DNA of 64,000 nt from the NCBI RefSeq assembly GCF_958298935.1, contig NC_084930.1, positions 27,316,001 to 27,380,000 of the forward strand, given 5' to 3'. Shown here one piece after another: positions 11,385 to 23,190 of this stretch (positions within the stretch are counted from its first letter, which is position 1; each line of letters opens with the position of its first letter). The DNA is from Phragmites australis (taxonomy: Eukaryota; Streptophyta; Magnoliopsida; Poales; Poaceae). The notes below the pieces were generated by a model that did no database searches, was not told the DNA's origin, and saw nothing but the letters and a program-made list of their open reading frames with translations. Both the position numbers and the translations under genes were made by a program.

Positions 11385-12712
11385 TGTCGGTGGATGGACA
11401 CCGCAAGCGGGGATCCTGAGGGACCCCCTTTGAGATTCGGCCAGGGGGCTGATTCTGGATCTACCTCATATGTGGGATTAATGTGAGTGTATGGGATCTA
11501 GGCGGGACGGATGATCGTCGGCTAGTAGGAGTAAATGCACAAGGAATTTAGACAGGTTCGGACCGCACGGAGGCGTAATACCCTACTCCTATGTGTCTGG
11601 TGTGCTATTAATGCTCTTGAAATGCCTTTCTCTGGATCTCTGTGTTACAAGGTTTTTTTTTTGTCTATCTAAAAAGTCTTGAGCTTCGGTCTTCAAGTGC
11701 CGGTCTCTCTGAACTTGTGTCGAGGTGAGCTTCGATTAGCCCTCCACTTAGCCTCAACCTCTTGAACCTTAAGTTCCGACTTCCTGAACCTTAACTTCCA
11801 ACCTCGGGTCTACCTGAGTCTTCACCTCTCTTTCTACGAAGTGCTCTCCCCTTTTATTCTACCGGGAGGGAGGCACGGCGTGCCCAGAACGGGGGCACAA
11901 GTTCCCGTAAACCATAAATGGAAAGCAACCATTATGGGCCTACAGTTTGATGTTACAGGGGTTGAAAATACGCCCTTCGGTCAGTCTCGTCGCTCATTAC
12001 ACCCCAACTTTAGCAGGTGCAGGGGGGCCCACTCGCTAGCCGCTGAATATCCCCGCATGCCCGTCCGGTCAGAGTAGATCTGACACGGTCTGACGCAGCA
12101 GGGCAACAGGCGATACGCCTCGAGCCTATTGACGATATCCTCAAGCCGTCTTCCTTTATGGGCCCCGTAGGGTGACGTGCAATGGGACCCGTCGCATTAA
12201 TTATGCCCACGCCTCCTTGCCAAACGGTGGTAGGGGCTGACATACTTAGTACGATCAGGGTGGGAAGAGTGGTTGGATGTGATAGGCCACGCTCCCTCTT
12301 AAATGCAGCATCAGGCCTTCCACCGATTGACACCTCACCGTGGAGCCCTTGCGGGGTCCATCGGCAAGGGGCCTCTCAGATCCTCGGGGAACTCTAGGTA
12401 CTCGGGGGCCAACTGTTCTTGGTTCCGAGCACCCCCTCCCGGGCCTGGTTCTTCTCGAGTCCTCGGGGAACTCTGGGTACTCGGGGACCAACTGTTCTTA
12501 GCCCCGAGCACCCCCTCCCGAACTTGGCTCTTCTCGGATCCTCGGGGAACTCTGGGTACTCGGGGGCCAACTGTTCTTGGCCTCGAGCACCGCCTCCCGG
12601 GTCTGGCTTTTCTTGGACCCTCGGGGGGACGGTCCCCGAGGGATGGTGCCACGTGGCACTGTGCTATCCTGGCCTTGGGACTCGGAAACCCCCGGTTCCC
12701 ATATCACCGACA
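11385..12712 (-). repeat. 5' LTR of the nested Gypsy-like element
   Basis: 1,328-bp LTR with intact TG..CA ends on the minus strand, carrying the 79-bp tandem array at 12,380-12,630. High similarity to 8,319-9,554 suggests a fairly recent insertion, but I have not counted differences. Confidence 0.85.
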
Positions 12713-15209
12713 GCTATTGTTCGCGCGTGGTAGTTTAATAACTGGCACTGATACGTCTTCATTATCGGTTTTTGCACAACCGACACTGATAGGACGCTAC
12801 TTATGATATGTTCTATAGTAGTGGTAAGTAATTTTGTATTCAAAGGCTTTCACAACGCTTAAATATAAATATTCGTTGATGAAATCCTTATGCGTAGTAA
12901 GCTTAACAAATCCTAAGCTGATGATACAACAAAAATTCTTGTGAATGATTGCCCTGATACATGGGGCTAAATAGTTTTATGATTGTATTCAAAATATTTT
13001 TGGCACCACCATTATTCATCAAGTCCCTGGTTCTTATCTAATTCTAGTTACCTTCCACGACCGTTAGATAGAGAGCCTAAGTCACTCTTGATCTCTCTTT
13101 GCTCATATATATGAAACACTAATGCTAACACTAACCTTATCCCACCCTATCCTCTTATCACCACTCTAGCGGCATTGGGGCTAGTCGATGATCCCCACAT
13201 GCCACATTTATTGGATCCTAGCATGTATTTGGTGTCAATAATAGCGCCAACATTTCATATATCTCCTCTTTCACTGCCTCCATCTTACCCACATCTCTAC
13301 TGAAACAGATATTTTATTCTTTTTTTAAGTAGTACAGACGTTAGATACACCATTATATCTTAATTTCTGTTGTTATACCCCCTAAGTCGCCACCCACAAC
13401 CATTCAAGGTTGGGACTTATCAGGTGAACCAAAATTCTAACGTCTCTTGCAAGAAGTGAAACAACAGTCGTCAAAGATGGCAAAGACGTGACCAAAGCAT
13501 GAATGATAATGAGATCCTATATGCTCTGAATTCTTTATATTTTCGAGCAAACCAAAAATACTTAACCTAAATTGTTGATGATTTAATCACTAAAAAAACC
13601 ATACATTTCCCGACATCCAAGAAAACCGTTGGTCCTAGTCAATACTCACGCACTCGATAACAAATCGGAATTCACCACTGGCCACCACTTGTGATTCATG
13701 GTTTGGCCCTTGGACCATTTCCTGACGGTGCCGTGGGTGACACACCTTTTTTGAGTAACTACGTGTCATATATGTTTTTTCTTTTTGTTTTTTTTGGAAA
13801 AACTGGAGGGATATAGTCCCTACAGGTTATATTAATCAAAAGTAGACAGGAGTACAGGGAGAAGTTGGGAGGAAAAAAACAAAATAGAACCAAGAAATTA
13901 CAGTCTTAAATCTATCCATTGAGAAATTTGAGAAAAGTATTTTCTCTTTGCCCAGTGATCCATCAAGGTAAACTCATGACGAAATCTCATCTTGTATCTC
14001 GGAGTTGAGGGGTCAGTGCAATTCAAAACCATTCATTTCGGACTGTCAAGATACTCTAACACATCAAAATACGGGTCATATATATTGAGAGAAGACCCTG
14101 AAGTTGAGACCTGTTTGTAGTAGTTTAAACCGTTCAAATTAGTTAACCATTTCGATTAGGGAGAAAAGGCAATCAATTTATAGAAAAGAAGAGCTACTAA
14201 TTTCATTGGCACCGTGCCCACCTTATTGGCTTGCTTGTTCGGTCAATGAAAGTAAGACCAATCTGAAGGGCTTTCTTTCATGATTTAGATTTCGGTTGTG
14301 AAGGAATTTTTATTTTCTTCAGCGTTCTAACAGTTTCTTTTCACGGTTTTTGTTACGAAGAGATTCTCAAGGTTATTCCCTTTAGAATAGGGTTCTCTCT
14401 CCTTTCTCTTCACGATTCTCCTCGAAAAGAAGCTGTTGAAGATAAGATAAAATAAAAGGAATAAGAAAAGAAATTGAGAATAGAACGAAATGAAGAAAAT
14501 ATGGTTAGAGATGATCTAATAGACACAACTGTGCTTGTGGGTTGGCGTCTGAGCGGCAACCGAGGCAGAGTGGACGATGCAGTTGGGGCTTTGAAGAGCT
14601 TCGGCGTCAAGCCACGCAACGGTGTCCCTTTTTTTTAAAAAAAAATAAGGTAAGATCAAATGCAATACATAAAGAGTAATTTATAGTTAAAATTTAAAAA
14701 TATTAACAGCATGTAACCTAAAATGACACTTATTTAACTAAGTACCACCTTAATTACAGTGTTTAGATTCTACTTTATCAGCTTCCGTGAAAGAACTCTC
14801 AATGCCTTTGCACTTATATTTTCTTTTTTTGTTTCTAGGACTACCTACTACTTTATTTTAAGTATAAGTGACATTTTTTTTATTCATTGGGTCTAAATGA
14901 CAATCAGACACAAATGCATCTACAGAATAACTCTATGATAGGAAAATCGACCTCAGTTGGCACCAATTTACACTGACTGTGGATTCTAGCTTGTTACAGA
15001 AATGTAGACTAATTACAGTAAGATTTTGTTGTTATGGCTAAGAAAATGCCTCCAAGGCTCCAACTAACTTTTCATCTTAATCCATATTAATTACTTTACT
15101 TCAATAATGAAGCTAACATGAAAAAAAAGGGAAAAAATAAAGAAAGAAACCTAGGCCAAACTTCAAGTAGCGGACAAATGAGTGCTGATACGTACTAGTG
15201 ATCTGGTTG

Positions 15210-15498
15210 TCATCAACTATCAGTACCGGTTTGTGACATGAAACGGCACTGATAGTCCCATCATTTAAAGTCACTATCAGTGACACAAACCGGCATAGAT
15301 CCCATCATTTGAAGTCACTGACGTATCAGTGACACGAACCGGCACTGAAAAGTCACTTTGGAATCAGTGCCGGTTCTTAGCGCATCAGCTATTGTTCACT
15401 CGTGAGAGTTTAACAACTGGCACTGATACGTCTTCAGTGTCAGTTTTTGCACAACCGATACTGATAAGGTGCTACTTATGACATGTTATGTAGTAGTG
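15210..15498 (+). mobile_element. Duplicated 3' end of the CACTA element
   Basis: Subterminal accggcactgatag-type repeats followed by the terminus tatgtagtagtg at 15,498, matching the end at 12,823. There is no 5' end, because the piece arose by tandem duplication of the locus and not by transposition. Confidence 0.85.
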
Positions 15499-17639
15499 AT
15501 AAGTAATTTTGTATTCAAAGGCTTTCACACTCCTTAACTATAAATATTCGTTGATGAAACCCTTGTGCGTTGTAAGCTCAACAAATCCTAAGATGATGAT
15601 ACAACAAAAATTCTTGTGGATGATTTGCCCTGATACATGGGGCTAAATAGTTTTATGATTGTATTTAAAATATTTTTGGCACTACTATTATTCATCAAGT
15701 CCCTTGTTTTTTCTAATTCTAGTTACCTTCAGCGACTGTTAGATAGAGAGACTAAGTCACTCTCGATCTCTCTTTGCTCATATATATGAAACCCTAATGC
15801 TAACACTAACCTTATCCCACCCTATTCCCTAGCCATTACCCTTCACTTATCCCCTTATCACCACTCTAGCGGCGTTGGGGCTAATCGACGATCCCCACAT
15901 GCCACATCTATTGGATCCTAGCATGTATTTGATGTCAATAATAGCGCCAACATTGTCTATATCTCCTCTTTCACTGCTCCACCTTACCTACACCTCTTAT
16001 GAAATAGATCTTTTATTCTTTATTTTAATAGTACAGACATTGGATACACCATAGTGTCCTAATTCCTGTTTTTATACCCCCTACGTCACCACCCGCAACC
16101 CTTCAAAGTTGGGACTCATCAGGTGAACCAAAACCCTAATGCCTCTTGCAAGAAGTGAAACAACAGTTACCAAAGATGGCAAAGACGTGACCAAAGCATG
16201 AATCATAATGAGATCTTATATGCTCTGCAGTGTTGACTGAATTCTTTATATTTTTTAGCAAACCAAAACTACTAAACTTAATTGTTGATGATTTAATCAC
16301 TAAAAAAACCATACATTTCCCGACATCCAAGAAAACCGTTGGTCCTAGTCAATACTCACGCACTCAATAACAAATCGGAATTCACCACTGGCCACCACTT
16401 GTGATTCATGGTTTGGCACTTGGACCATTTCCTGACGGTGCCGTCGGTGACACACCTTTTTTGAGTAACTACGTGTCATATATGTTTTTTTTTATGTTTT
16501 TTGGGGAAAACCTGGAGGGATATAGTCCCAACAGGTTATATTAATCAAAAGTAGACAGGAGTACAGGGAAAAGTTGGGAGTAAAAAAATAAAATAGAACC
16601 AAGAAGTTACAGTCTTAAATCTATCCATTGAGAAATTTGAGAAAAGTATTTTCTCTTTGCCCTGTGATCCGTCAAGGTAAACTCATGACGAAATCTCATC
16701 TTGTATCTCGGAGTTGAGGGGCCAATGCAATTGAAAACCATTCATTTCGGACTGTCCAGATACTCTTAACACATCAATACGGGCCATATATATTGAGAGA
16801 AGACCCTGAAGTTGAGACCTGTTTGTAGTAGTTTAAACCGTTCAAATTAGTTAACCATTTCGATTAGGGAGAAAAGGCAATCAGTTTATAGAAAAGATGA
16901 GTTACTAATTTCATTGGCACCGTGTCCACCTTTATGGCTTGCTTGCTCGGTCAATGGAAGTTAAGGGATTTCCGTCAGAAATAAAAAAAATTTCAAGATT
17001 TTTATTCTCTTCAGCGCTCTAACGGTTTTCTTTTCACGGTTCTCGTCGTGAAGAGATATCTGATGTAATTCTTTTTAGGATGGGATTCTCTCTTCTTTCT
17101 CTTCACAAATCCCTTCGGAGAGAAACTGTTGAAGATGAAAAAAAATAAAAATAAAAAGGGGAATCAAAAAGGCTATAAAATGAAGAGAATATAGTTGAAA
17201 ATGGTCCAAGAGATGGTGTCTGACGGCAGCCGAGGCAGAGTGGAGGACGCAGTTGGGGCTTTGAAGAGCTTCGGCGTCAAGCCAGCAACGGTATCTCTTT
17301 TTTAAAAAATAAGGTAAGTACTACTCAGCATCAACGCATCAACCAGAAGTAGCGTTTGTGCCCGCAGATGAGATGTTCTGCGAATAATTGTGTACCCTGG
17401 AATCACCCAAAGCCCAAAGCTAAAGGACAAAGACGACGACTATGTAGCATGCTAGTCAGCGGCCAATGGGACGACCAGGTGTTTGTGCGCACTGAAGAGG
17501 CCCATATCTAATAGCATCCGATTCCCAAATTTATTCGAGTTTGCATCCTTCAAGTGGTTTGGCCTTATTACGGCTGTTTAATCCATTTCTTTAATTGATT
17601 CATGTGGTGCTGCTCGACAAAGACTAGTCTACTAATTAA

Positions 17640-17907
17640 GACCATCTCCAGCAGAATCGGTATTTTTAAGATCCGGGTGCTACAGTGATTTGCGATGTAC
17701 TGTAGCAAATCCAGAACCGGCACCGGTGCTACAGTACTGAGGAGAGAGAAAACGAACCAGCAAATCTGCGGACCTACTGTACCGCTGTAATACTGTAGCA
17801 GTACTGTAGCAATAGTGCTAAAAGAGACTTGCTAACGGTAATAGTGATAGTGGATACTGTAATAGTGTTTCAGAGGATGAAAATTTAAGTAACTACTGGA
17901 GATGGTC
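17640..17907. mobile_element. MITE, PIF/Harbinger-like (TSD TAA)
   Basis: The 268-bp element begins gaccatctccagcag and ends ctactggagatggtc, an imperfect terminal inverted repeat, flanked by TAA on both sides. The interior is rich in tactgtagc/gctacagta units. Confidence 0.75.
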
Positions 17908-17938
17908 TAATACCGCATGCATGTTTCGTCCTTGTTAT

Positions 17939-18256
17939 GCCATCTTCAGCAGCTACCTCAAATTTTTATCCTCAAAAATACTATTATAGCATCATCTATC
18001 ACTATTACAACGTCCTTTATTTTTTCATCTCCAGCAGCTACTCCATTTCCTATCTTCTACTCCTCTTTTTCTCTCTCTGGGCCCGTCTATCGGCCTCTGT
18101 GAACAGTGTGCTACAGCAGCTACAGTGATACATTTTTTTGCCTCCGGCCCACTGTCAGTCCCTATGAGCAGTGTTGCTACAGTACTGATACAGTGATACG
18201 TGTTGCTACAGTAGTCCGAAAAATACAGATCCTGGTACCGCTGGAGTTGGCCTAAC
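17939..18256. mobile_element. Second copy of the TACAGTA-rich MITE family
   Basis: Starts tgccatcttcagcagctacc and ends ccgctggagttggcctaaca, a degenerate version of the ends at 17,640-17,907. Shares with 18,546-18,863 the tcaaaaatactatta, catctccagcag and ttctactcctctttt blocks. Confidence 0.6.
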
Positions 18257-18545
18257 AGTATATACTTCATCTAGCTATAAATAAGTGTTGTTTTAATATC
18301 AATACGATCTTAAAAATACATATTTAATTATTATTTTTTATTTAATATGTTTATAGAATATAGCAAAGTTATATTTTTATAAACTACTTTTTGAGTTAAA
18401 TCCAACCGAATTATTTTTAAATATTCAAATTCAATATATAAAAAGTAATTTATAGTTAAAATTTAAAAATATTAATAGCATGTAACCTAAAATAATACTT
18501 ATTTGTAATTAGAGAGAATAAGTACCACTTAATTACTGTGTTTAT

Positions 18546-18863
18546 GTCATCTCCAGCAGTTACCTTAAATTTTTATTCTCAAAAATACTATTACAACATC
18601 CCCTATCACTATTACAGCATCCCTTATTTTTTCATCTCCAGCAGTTACCCTATTTCTATCTTCTACTCCTCTTTTACTCTCTCTGGACCCGCTGTCAGCC
18701 TCTGTAAACAGTGTTGCTACAGCACTGCTACAGTGCACTGTAGCACTGGATGAGGTAGCTGATGCGATCAATTTCCAGTGGAGCTGATGCGATCAATTTC
18801 CAGTGGTAAAGTACTTTTCCGGAGTACTGTAGCACTGGATACCTCCACTGCTGAAGTACTGTA
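18546..18863. mobile_element. Third copy of the TACAGTA-rich MITE family
   Basis: Absent from duplication copy 1, where sequence runs from cagtgttta directly to gattctac (about 14,760). Its interior closely resembles 17,939-18,256. It contains a direct repeat of gctgatgcgatcaatttccagtgg at about 18,758-18,805. Confidence 0.65.
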
Positions 18864-19312
18864 GATTCTACTTTATCAGCTTCCGTGAAAGAACTCTCAG
18901 TGCCTTTGCACTTACATTTTCTTTTTTTGTTTCTAGGACTAGCTACTACTTTATTTTAAGTATAAGTCACATTTTTTTTATTCATTGGGTCTAAATGACA
19001 ATCAGACACAAATGCATCTACAGAATAACTCTATGCTAGGAAAATCGACCTCAGTTGGCACCAATTTAAGCTGGCTGTGGATTCTAGCTTGTTACAGAAA
19101 TGTAGACTAATTACAGTAAGATTTTGTTGTTATGGCTAAGAAAATGCCTCCAAGGCTCCAACTAACTTTTCATCTTAATCCATATTAATTACTTTACTTC
19201 AATAATGGAGCTAACATGCAAAAAAAAAGGAAAAAAATAATGAAAGAGACCTAGGCCAAACTTCAGGTAGCGGACAAATGAGTGCCGATACGTACTAGTA
19301 GTGATCTGGTTG

Positions 19313-20930
19313 AGATTTGAGATGGACGTACACAAGTGTGATGTGTGTGCTACCGTGCTCCATCAACCGGAGGTCCTTGGTTGAAGCAGTCAGCAGTCAG
19401 CACTCGCAAAAGCTCCAGAAAGAACTCCAAACCCAAGGATCGATCTCTACGAAGCAATGAACGACCGAGTCGTCTAACGCCCACCCGTAATCTACTATCG
19501 CTATGCACCCGATCAAGCATCAACCAGCGACGATTAGCTGACAAATGACCCCTCTCGAATGCGGAATTTCACTCAGAGAACGGCGACTCCTGCGAAATTC
19601 CTTGGTTCCAAACATGCCCCGGTTAAAAATCTTTGCCCAATTGATGAGGTAGCCAGTTAGCCACCACGGATTAAAATTTCACTAAAATTTTAATAAATTT
19701 TGTGAATTTCGAAAATTTTGAAGGAGAATAAAATATCTAATTCTAAAATTTTAATAAATTTGTATGAATTTCGAAAATTTTGAAAAATAATAACATATCT
19801 AATTCTAAAATTTTCTTTTACTGATATACGAGACTATGGAACAGAGGATAAAAATAGCTGAAATTTCAAAGAAAAATCACGAATTTCAATCAATTTACAG
19901 GTGAAAAAAATTATAAAACGAAATTGAAATCCCTGTAGCCACCGCTGTTAGCACCCGAGGAGAAAGACGATGCAGTGCAGTCGACTTACGATCTTACGGG
20001 TCGAGGTCATCGTGCCGGTCCATTTGGTTTCCATTTGACTGGTCTACCAATAGTATCGTATTGTCCGTGTCGTAACCGACCGGGTTTCCGTACCCGTCTA
20101 CTTCTGTAGCTGTCGCAGTTTACTTCAGACCTGAACGTGGGTGCTGAATCGAATTCAGAAATCCACTGATGAATTATCAACTTGGAACGAACCGCCAACG
20201 ACGGGCGGCGACGATCCCGTGGATATCCATCCGTCCGATGATCGTCGGTGCCGTCACGGCTCATCGTCGAAGACTGACCGCTGCTCCCCTCCCTTTGCTT
20301 CTTCCTTTGCAGCTTCTTGGTGTAGACAATGGATGACAATTGGGGCTGCCTTCAGTTTCCTCCCCCGGTTTCTTCGCTGCGTGTTCAATTCAGACTTGCT
20401 CATGATCCATGCGTTCTCGTCTTGCACTTCTCAACCTTTCCCTTTCTAAAAATATAGCAGCAATCTTGGAATGAATCGGCACCAGAAGTTTGAGCTTCAC
20501 AAATATAAAGACGTTCAAAAAGTTAAAAGAAAAGGATAGAAAGTAATAGACGGAAAGGAGAAATTTTCCAGTATGGACATGCAGGCAGGACCAATGGAAT
20601 AAGAGCACATGGATGACATTTGCTCTGGGATTGAAGACCAAAGTGACTAAGTCGTTTCTTTCATTTGTTTATGAAGCAAACGAGCTGGCTGTCAGATTGA
20701 AGACGTGGAGATCAAACTGTACTTGTTTGGTGAATTCTTGCACGAGTCTGAACCACAAGTGTCGCGATCATATGAATTGAAGTATGAACTGTCTCTGAAC
20801 ATTGGACAGCTGCAACAGACTTCAGATTGCATGAAATTTAAGCTGATTAATGGCTTCTGTGTCTAATTCTTCTCTTGGTTTATCTTATCTTTTTCTTTTC
20901 CTGTGATTTTTTATTTCAGTGAGAACTACG
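19313..20930. other. Non-coding stretch, nothing recognised
   Basis: Unique sequence right of the duplication. Short open frames at 19,345-19,548 and 20,007-20,449 have no recognisable domain. AT-rich near 19,680-19,900 with repeated aattttaataaattt-like blocks. Confidence 0.45.
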
Positions 20931-22930
20931 TTGAAAGGCTCCCGCGTTGCTTGTCCGGGTGACTTGGGGGCGATGACCTCTCACCATCCAACCACCCCAT
21001 CAGCTGGCCTGATGTGGCGGCCGCCGCCATTGCTGCTCGAAGGTGGCGGCGGCAGCTAGCAACGGAGCCAAGTGGCATCCGTCGCGGTCGTCCCCCCCCC
21101 CCCCTCTTTCCCATTTTGTGTTAGGTGTTGCCGGAGTCACAGTGGCACGCCAGGATTTGTTGGCCTCCCGTGTCTGGCGTGTGGGAGTCAAGATCCGGGT
21201 GTCACCGGCCAGATCTGCGTGTGGGCGTCCAGTTCCACGTGCAGCCAACGGGTTTTGCTCGTGGGCAGCGGGTTCCGCGCGTCACCAGTGGGATTTGATG
21301 GATCATCGTGTCGTAGCTCCAGAACGAGTGCAAACGTTGGTAGATCGTCGACCGCGGCATCGAGATCGAGCTCGTGGACTGCAAGCAGAATTGGGATGAC
21401 TAGATCCTCCTAAGCGGCATCTTGTTGTACTGGGCATTCAGCTTAGCGTTGTTCGCATTGTTGCACGCCATGGTGCTGCAAGTCGAATCCGGCCATTCTA
21501 GGTCTGGACCTTGCTCCTTCCGGCCAGATCCGTTGAGCTGGTGCTCCACTCGTTTGCAGATACGGTGGCGGCCAGGCCTCCATCGCACTACACCTCGATG
21601 GGCCGCCGACGGTAGCACCCAGTTCTGCGTAGCCCCAAAGAAATTTCGCAGGGGCGGTCGGTTCTGCGGAATTCCATCGGGACTCGGACAGCGCCGCTTG
21701 GGGGGCAGCTGGTTCTGTGCACCGCCAACGGGATCCGAGTGTCATTGTGCGTGGGTTCCTGGGTTTGCTCGCCACCGCCGTGTTCTACTTAGCTGCCACC
21801 CTGTCGTCACCACCCGATTGAGCTGCGGCACAGCACTCCGGCTCATGACGGTGGCCTCCTGTTTGGTCGGTTGCGTCATGGTCGTGGTGTTCATCGCGGG
21901 TGCTCTTCCGACTTCATAGTGTTCGCCCTATCTTTGCCTCCCGGTTGATTGGGCTCCTCCCTTTGTCGGTATGTCCTCTAGTCCCTCCAGTTTTGGTCCA
22001 CAGGGAGACCAGTCGTCGGTGGTGGCCTTGTGGACAACATGTGCGCGAGGTATTGGCCGCAACTGCGTGGGTGAAAGCCTCAGTGACTGCTCAATTGTGT
22101 GGGCAGTTTGCGTGGTGGGTGGGGTGCGAGGAGTCATGGGCAAAAGCCTAGTCCGGCTGGTTGACCGATGCCGACAACAACGATGTCCTTGGACGTCGTT
22201 CACCTCCTTGGAAGTGTTGTCGTGGTGACTCTCTCTCCCTCCACCTCTGTGGGACTCTCCAGGTGAAAACCCAGTCGGGGCTTTCGGATGGGCGATGATG
22301 GCATTTTTGCATATCACGTCCTTCTTGGAGGCATCGCCTTGGAGATGCATATCCGAACCGAGGTGCCCGTTGGTCGAATGCAGCATTGGTCACGTCGACG
22401 ATGGCTTTTGTCACACCACCCCTCGGCGGAGGCTCTGGAGTTGTCGATGGGGATAATGCTTCTTTCATTTTTCGCTTTGTGTTCCATTGGACAGCTAACT
22501 CATTGTGAGGAATGTGCTGTGGTGGAGTCGGAGTTGCTGCGTTGATGGGATCCGATGGAACTCGGCAACAATGACACAAGGCATGGCTCCTTGTGGTTTC
22601 AGTGGTGGCCAGGGACGCAAGCGTGTTCACATCGAGACAGTGGTTGAGGTTCTCTGCGGGAAGACAGAGTTGTTTGCCACAGGAGCAGCAAGCTCGGCAA
22701 CATCGACCTACTTTGGACTTTGTCTTTTTTGAGTTGTATTTTGAGTGGTGTGCGAGTCGCGTTTTTTAGTTGCTCCATTGCCTGTTGTTGAGGGTTTTAG
22801 CCGATTTTTCCTAAAATTAACTGTGCAGTTATAAGATTTTTAGGTTCGATTTCCCTCATAAACTAGATCAACTCTTTTTTTCTATGATAAAATTGGTAGA
22901 ACTTGTGCTATCCTTTCGAAAGAACAATAT
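20930..22930. other. GC-rich unresolved region, repeat-like
   Basis: About 2 kb of GC-rich sequence with many overlapping short frames on both strands but no consistent coding frame, followed by a T-rich tail with cctttcgaaag at about 22,911. It resembles the GC-rich leader and A/T tail of a retroposed element or captured gene pieces, but I cannot place it in a family. Confidence 0.3.
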
Positions 22931-23190
22931 CATTTCAGTCTAAAATCGTCAAGCGATAAAAAAGCTTCACAAAAACGGCAAATTTGCGCAAGGATTTGTT
23001 TGGCAAGAAAGAATTTTCAATTGTCCTGTTTGTTGATCCCTTTGTATATGAATGCTCAATTACAGTGTCAAAAAAAATTCCTAAACCTAATCATTCTGTC
23101 TGTATCTTTTATCCACACATCTGATCTAAATCAGAAATCAATCTTCACAAAAAAAACGAAAAATGCTCTGAATTTATCTCCCTAGGCCGA

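Larger units (their letters stand above)
8319..12712 (-). mobile_element. Non-autonomous Gypsy-like LTR retrotransposon nested in the CACTA element
   Basis: Two direct repeats (8,319-9,554 and 11,385-12,712) flank about 1.83 kb of internal sequence. On the minus strand the right-hand LTR runs TGTCGGTGATATGGG to ...ATCCACCGACA and is followed by gctggcacgccaggtagg, a primer-binding-like sequence. Just before the left-hand LTR lies the purine-rich gcccgggggctgc, fitting a polypurine tract. The element therefore reads right to left. No gag or pol frame is seen; it resembles the non-coding Gypsy derivatives of grasses. The second copy of the host segment (about 15,385) lacks it, showing it to be an insertion. 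I found no clean 5-bp target duplication. Confidence 0.8.
7651..12823 (+). mobile_element. Non-autonomous CACTA transposon, about 780 bp without its nested insert
   Basis: The element begins CACTACCACATAACAG at 7,651 and ends ATAGTAGTG at 12,823. Its ends are inverted and similar, and it is flanked by a 3-bp duplication GTA (7,648-7,650 and 12,824-12,826). Subterminal sequence is full of short direct and inverted copies of accggcactgatag-type units, as in CACTA (En/Spm) elements. Removing the nested Gypsy element (8,319-12,712) leaves about 780 bp with no transposase, so it would need an enzyme supplied in trans. Strand is arbitrary. Confidence 0.85.
8209..15209. repeat. Tandem segmental duplication, copy 1
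   Basis: The 3' part of the CACTA element plus about 2.4 kb of flanking sequence is present twice in tandem. Copy 1 runs from inside the CACTA element (about 8,209) to the sequence gatctggttg at about 15,209 and holds the 4.4-kb Gypsy-like insertion. Without the insertion it is about 2.6 kb. The flank (12,824-15,200) has no recognisable gene. Confidence 0.85.
15206..19312. repeat. Tandem segmental duplication, copy 2
   Basis: Begins at the junction gatctggttg/tcatcaac, where flank sequence meets the CACTA interior, and ends at about 19,312, where gatctggttg continues into unique sequence. It lacks the Gypsy-like insert but is longer than copy 1 because of extra sequence at about 17,319-18,418 and 18,546-18,863. 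The junction shares gttg with both parents (8,209-8,212 and 19,309-19,312). No gene is recognised within it. Confidence 0.85.

Noticed and set aside
22830..22860. tRNA-like ggttcgattcc segment
   Set aside because: The T-arm-like string is not accompanied by an acceptor stem, D-arm or anticodon arm at the right spacing.
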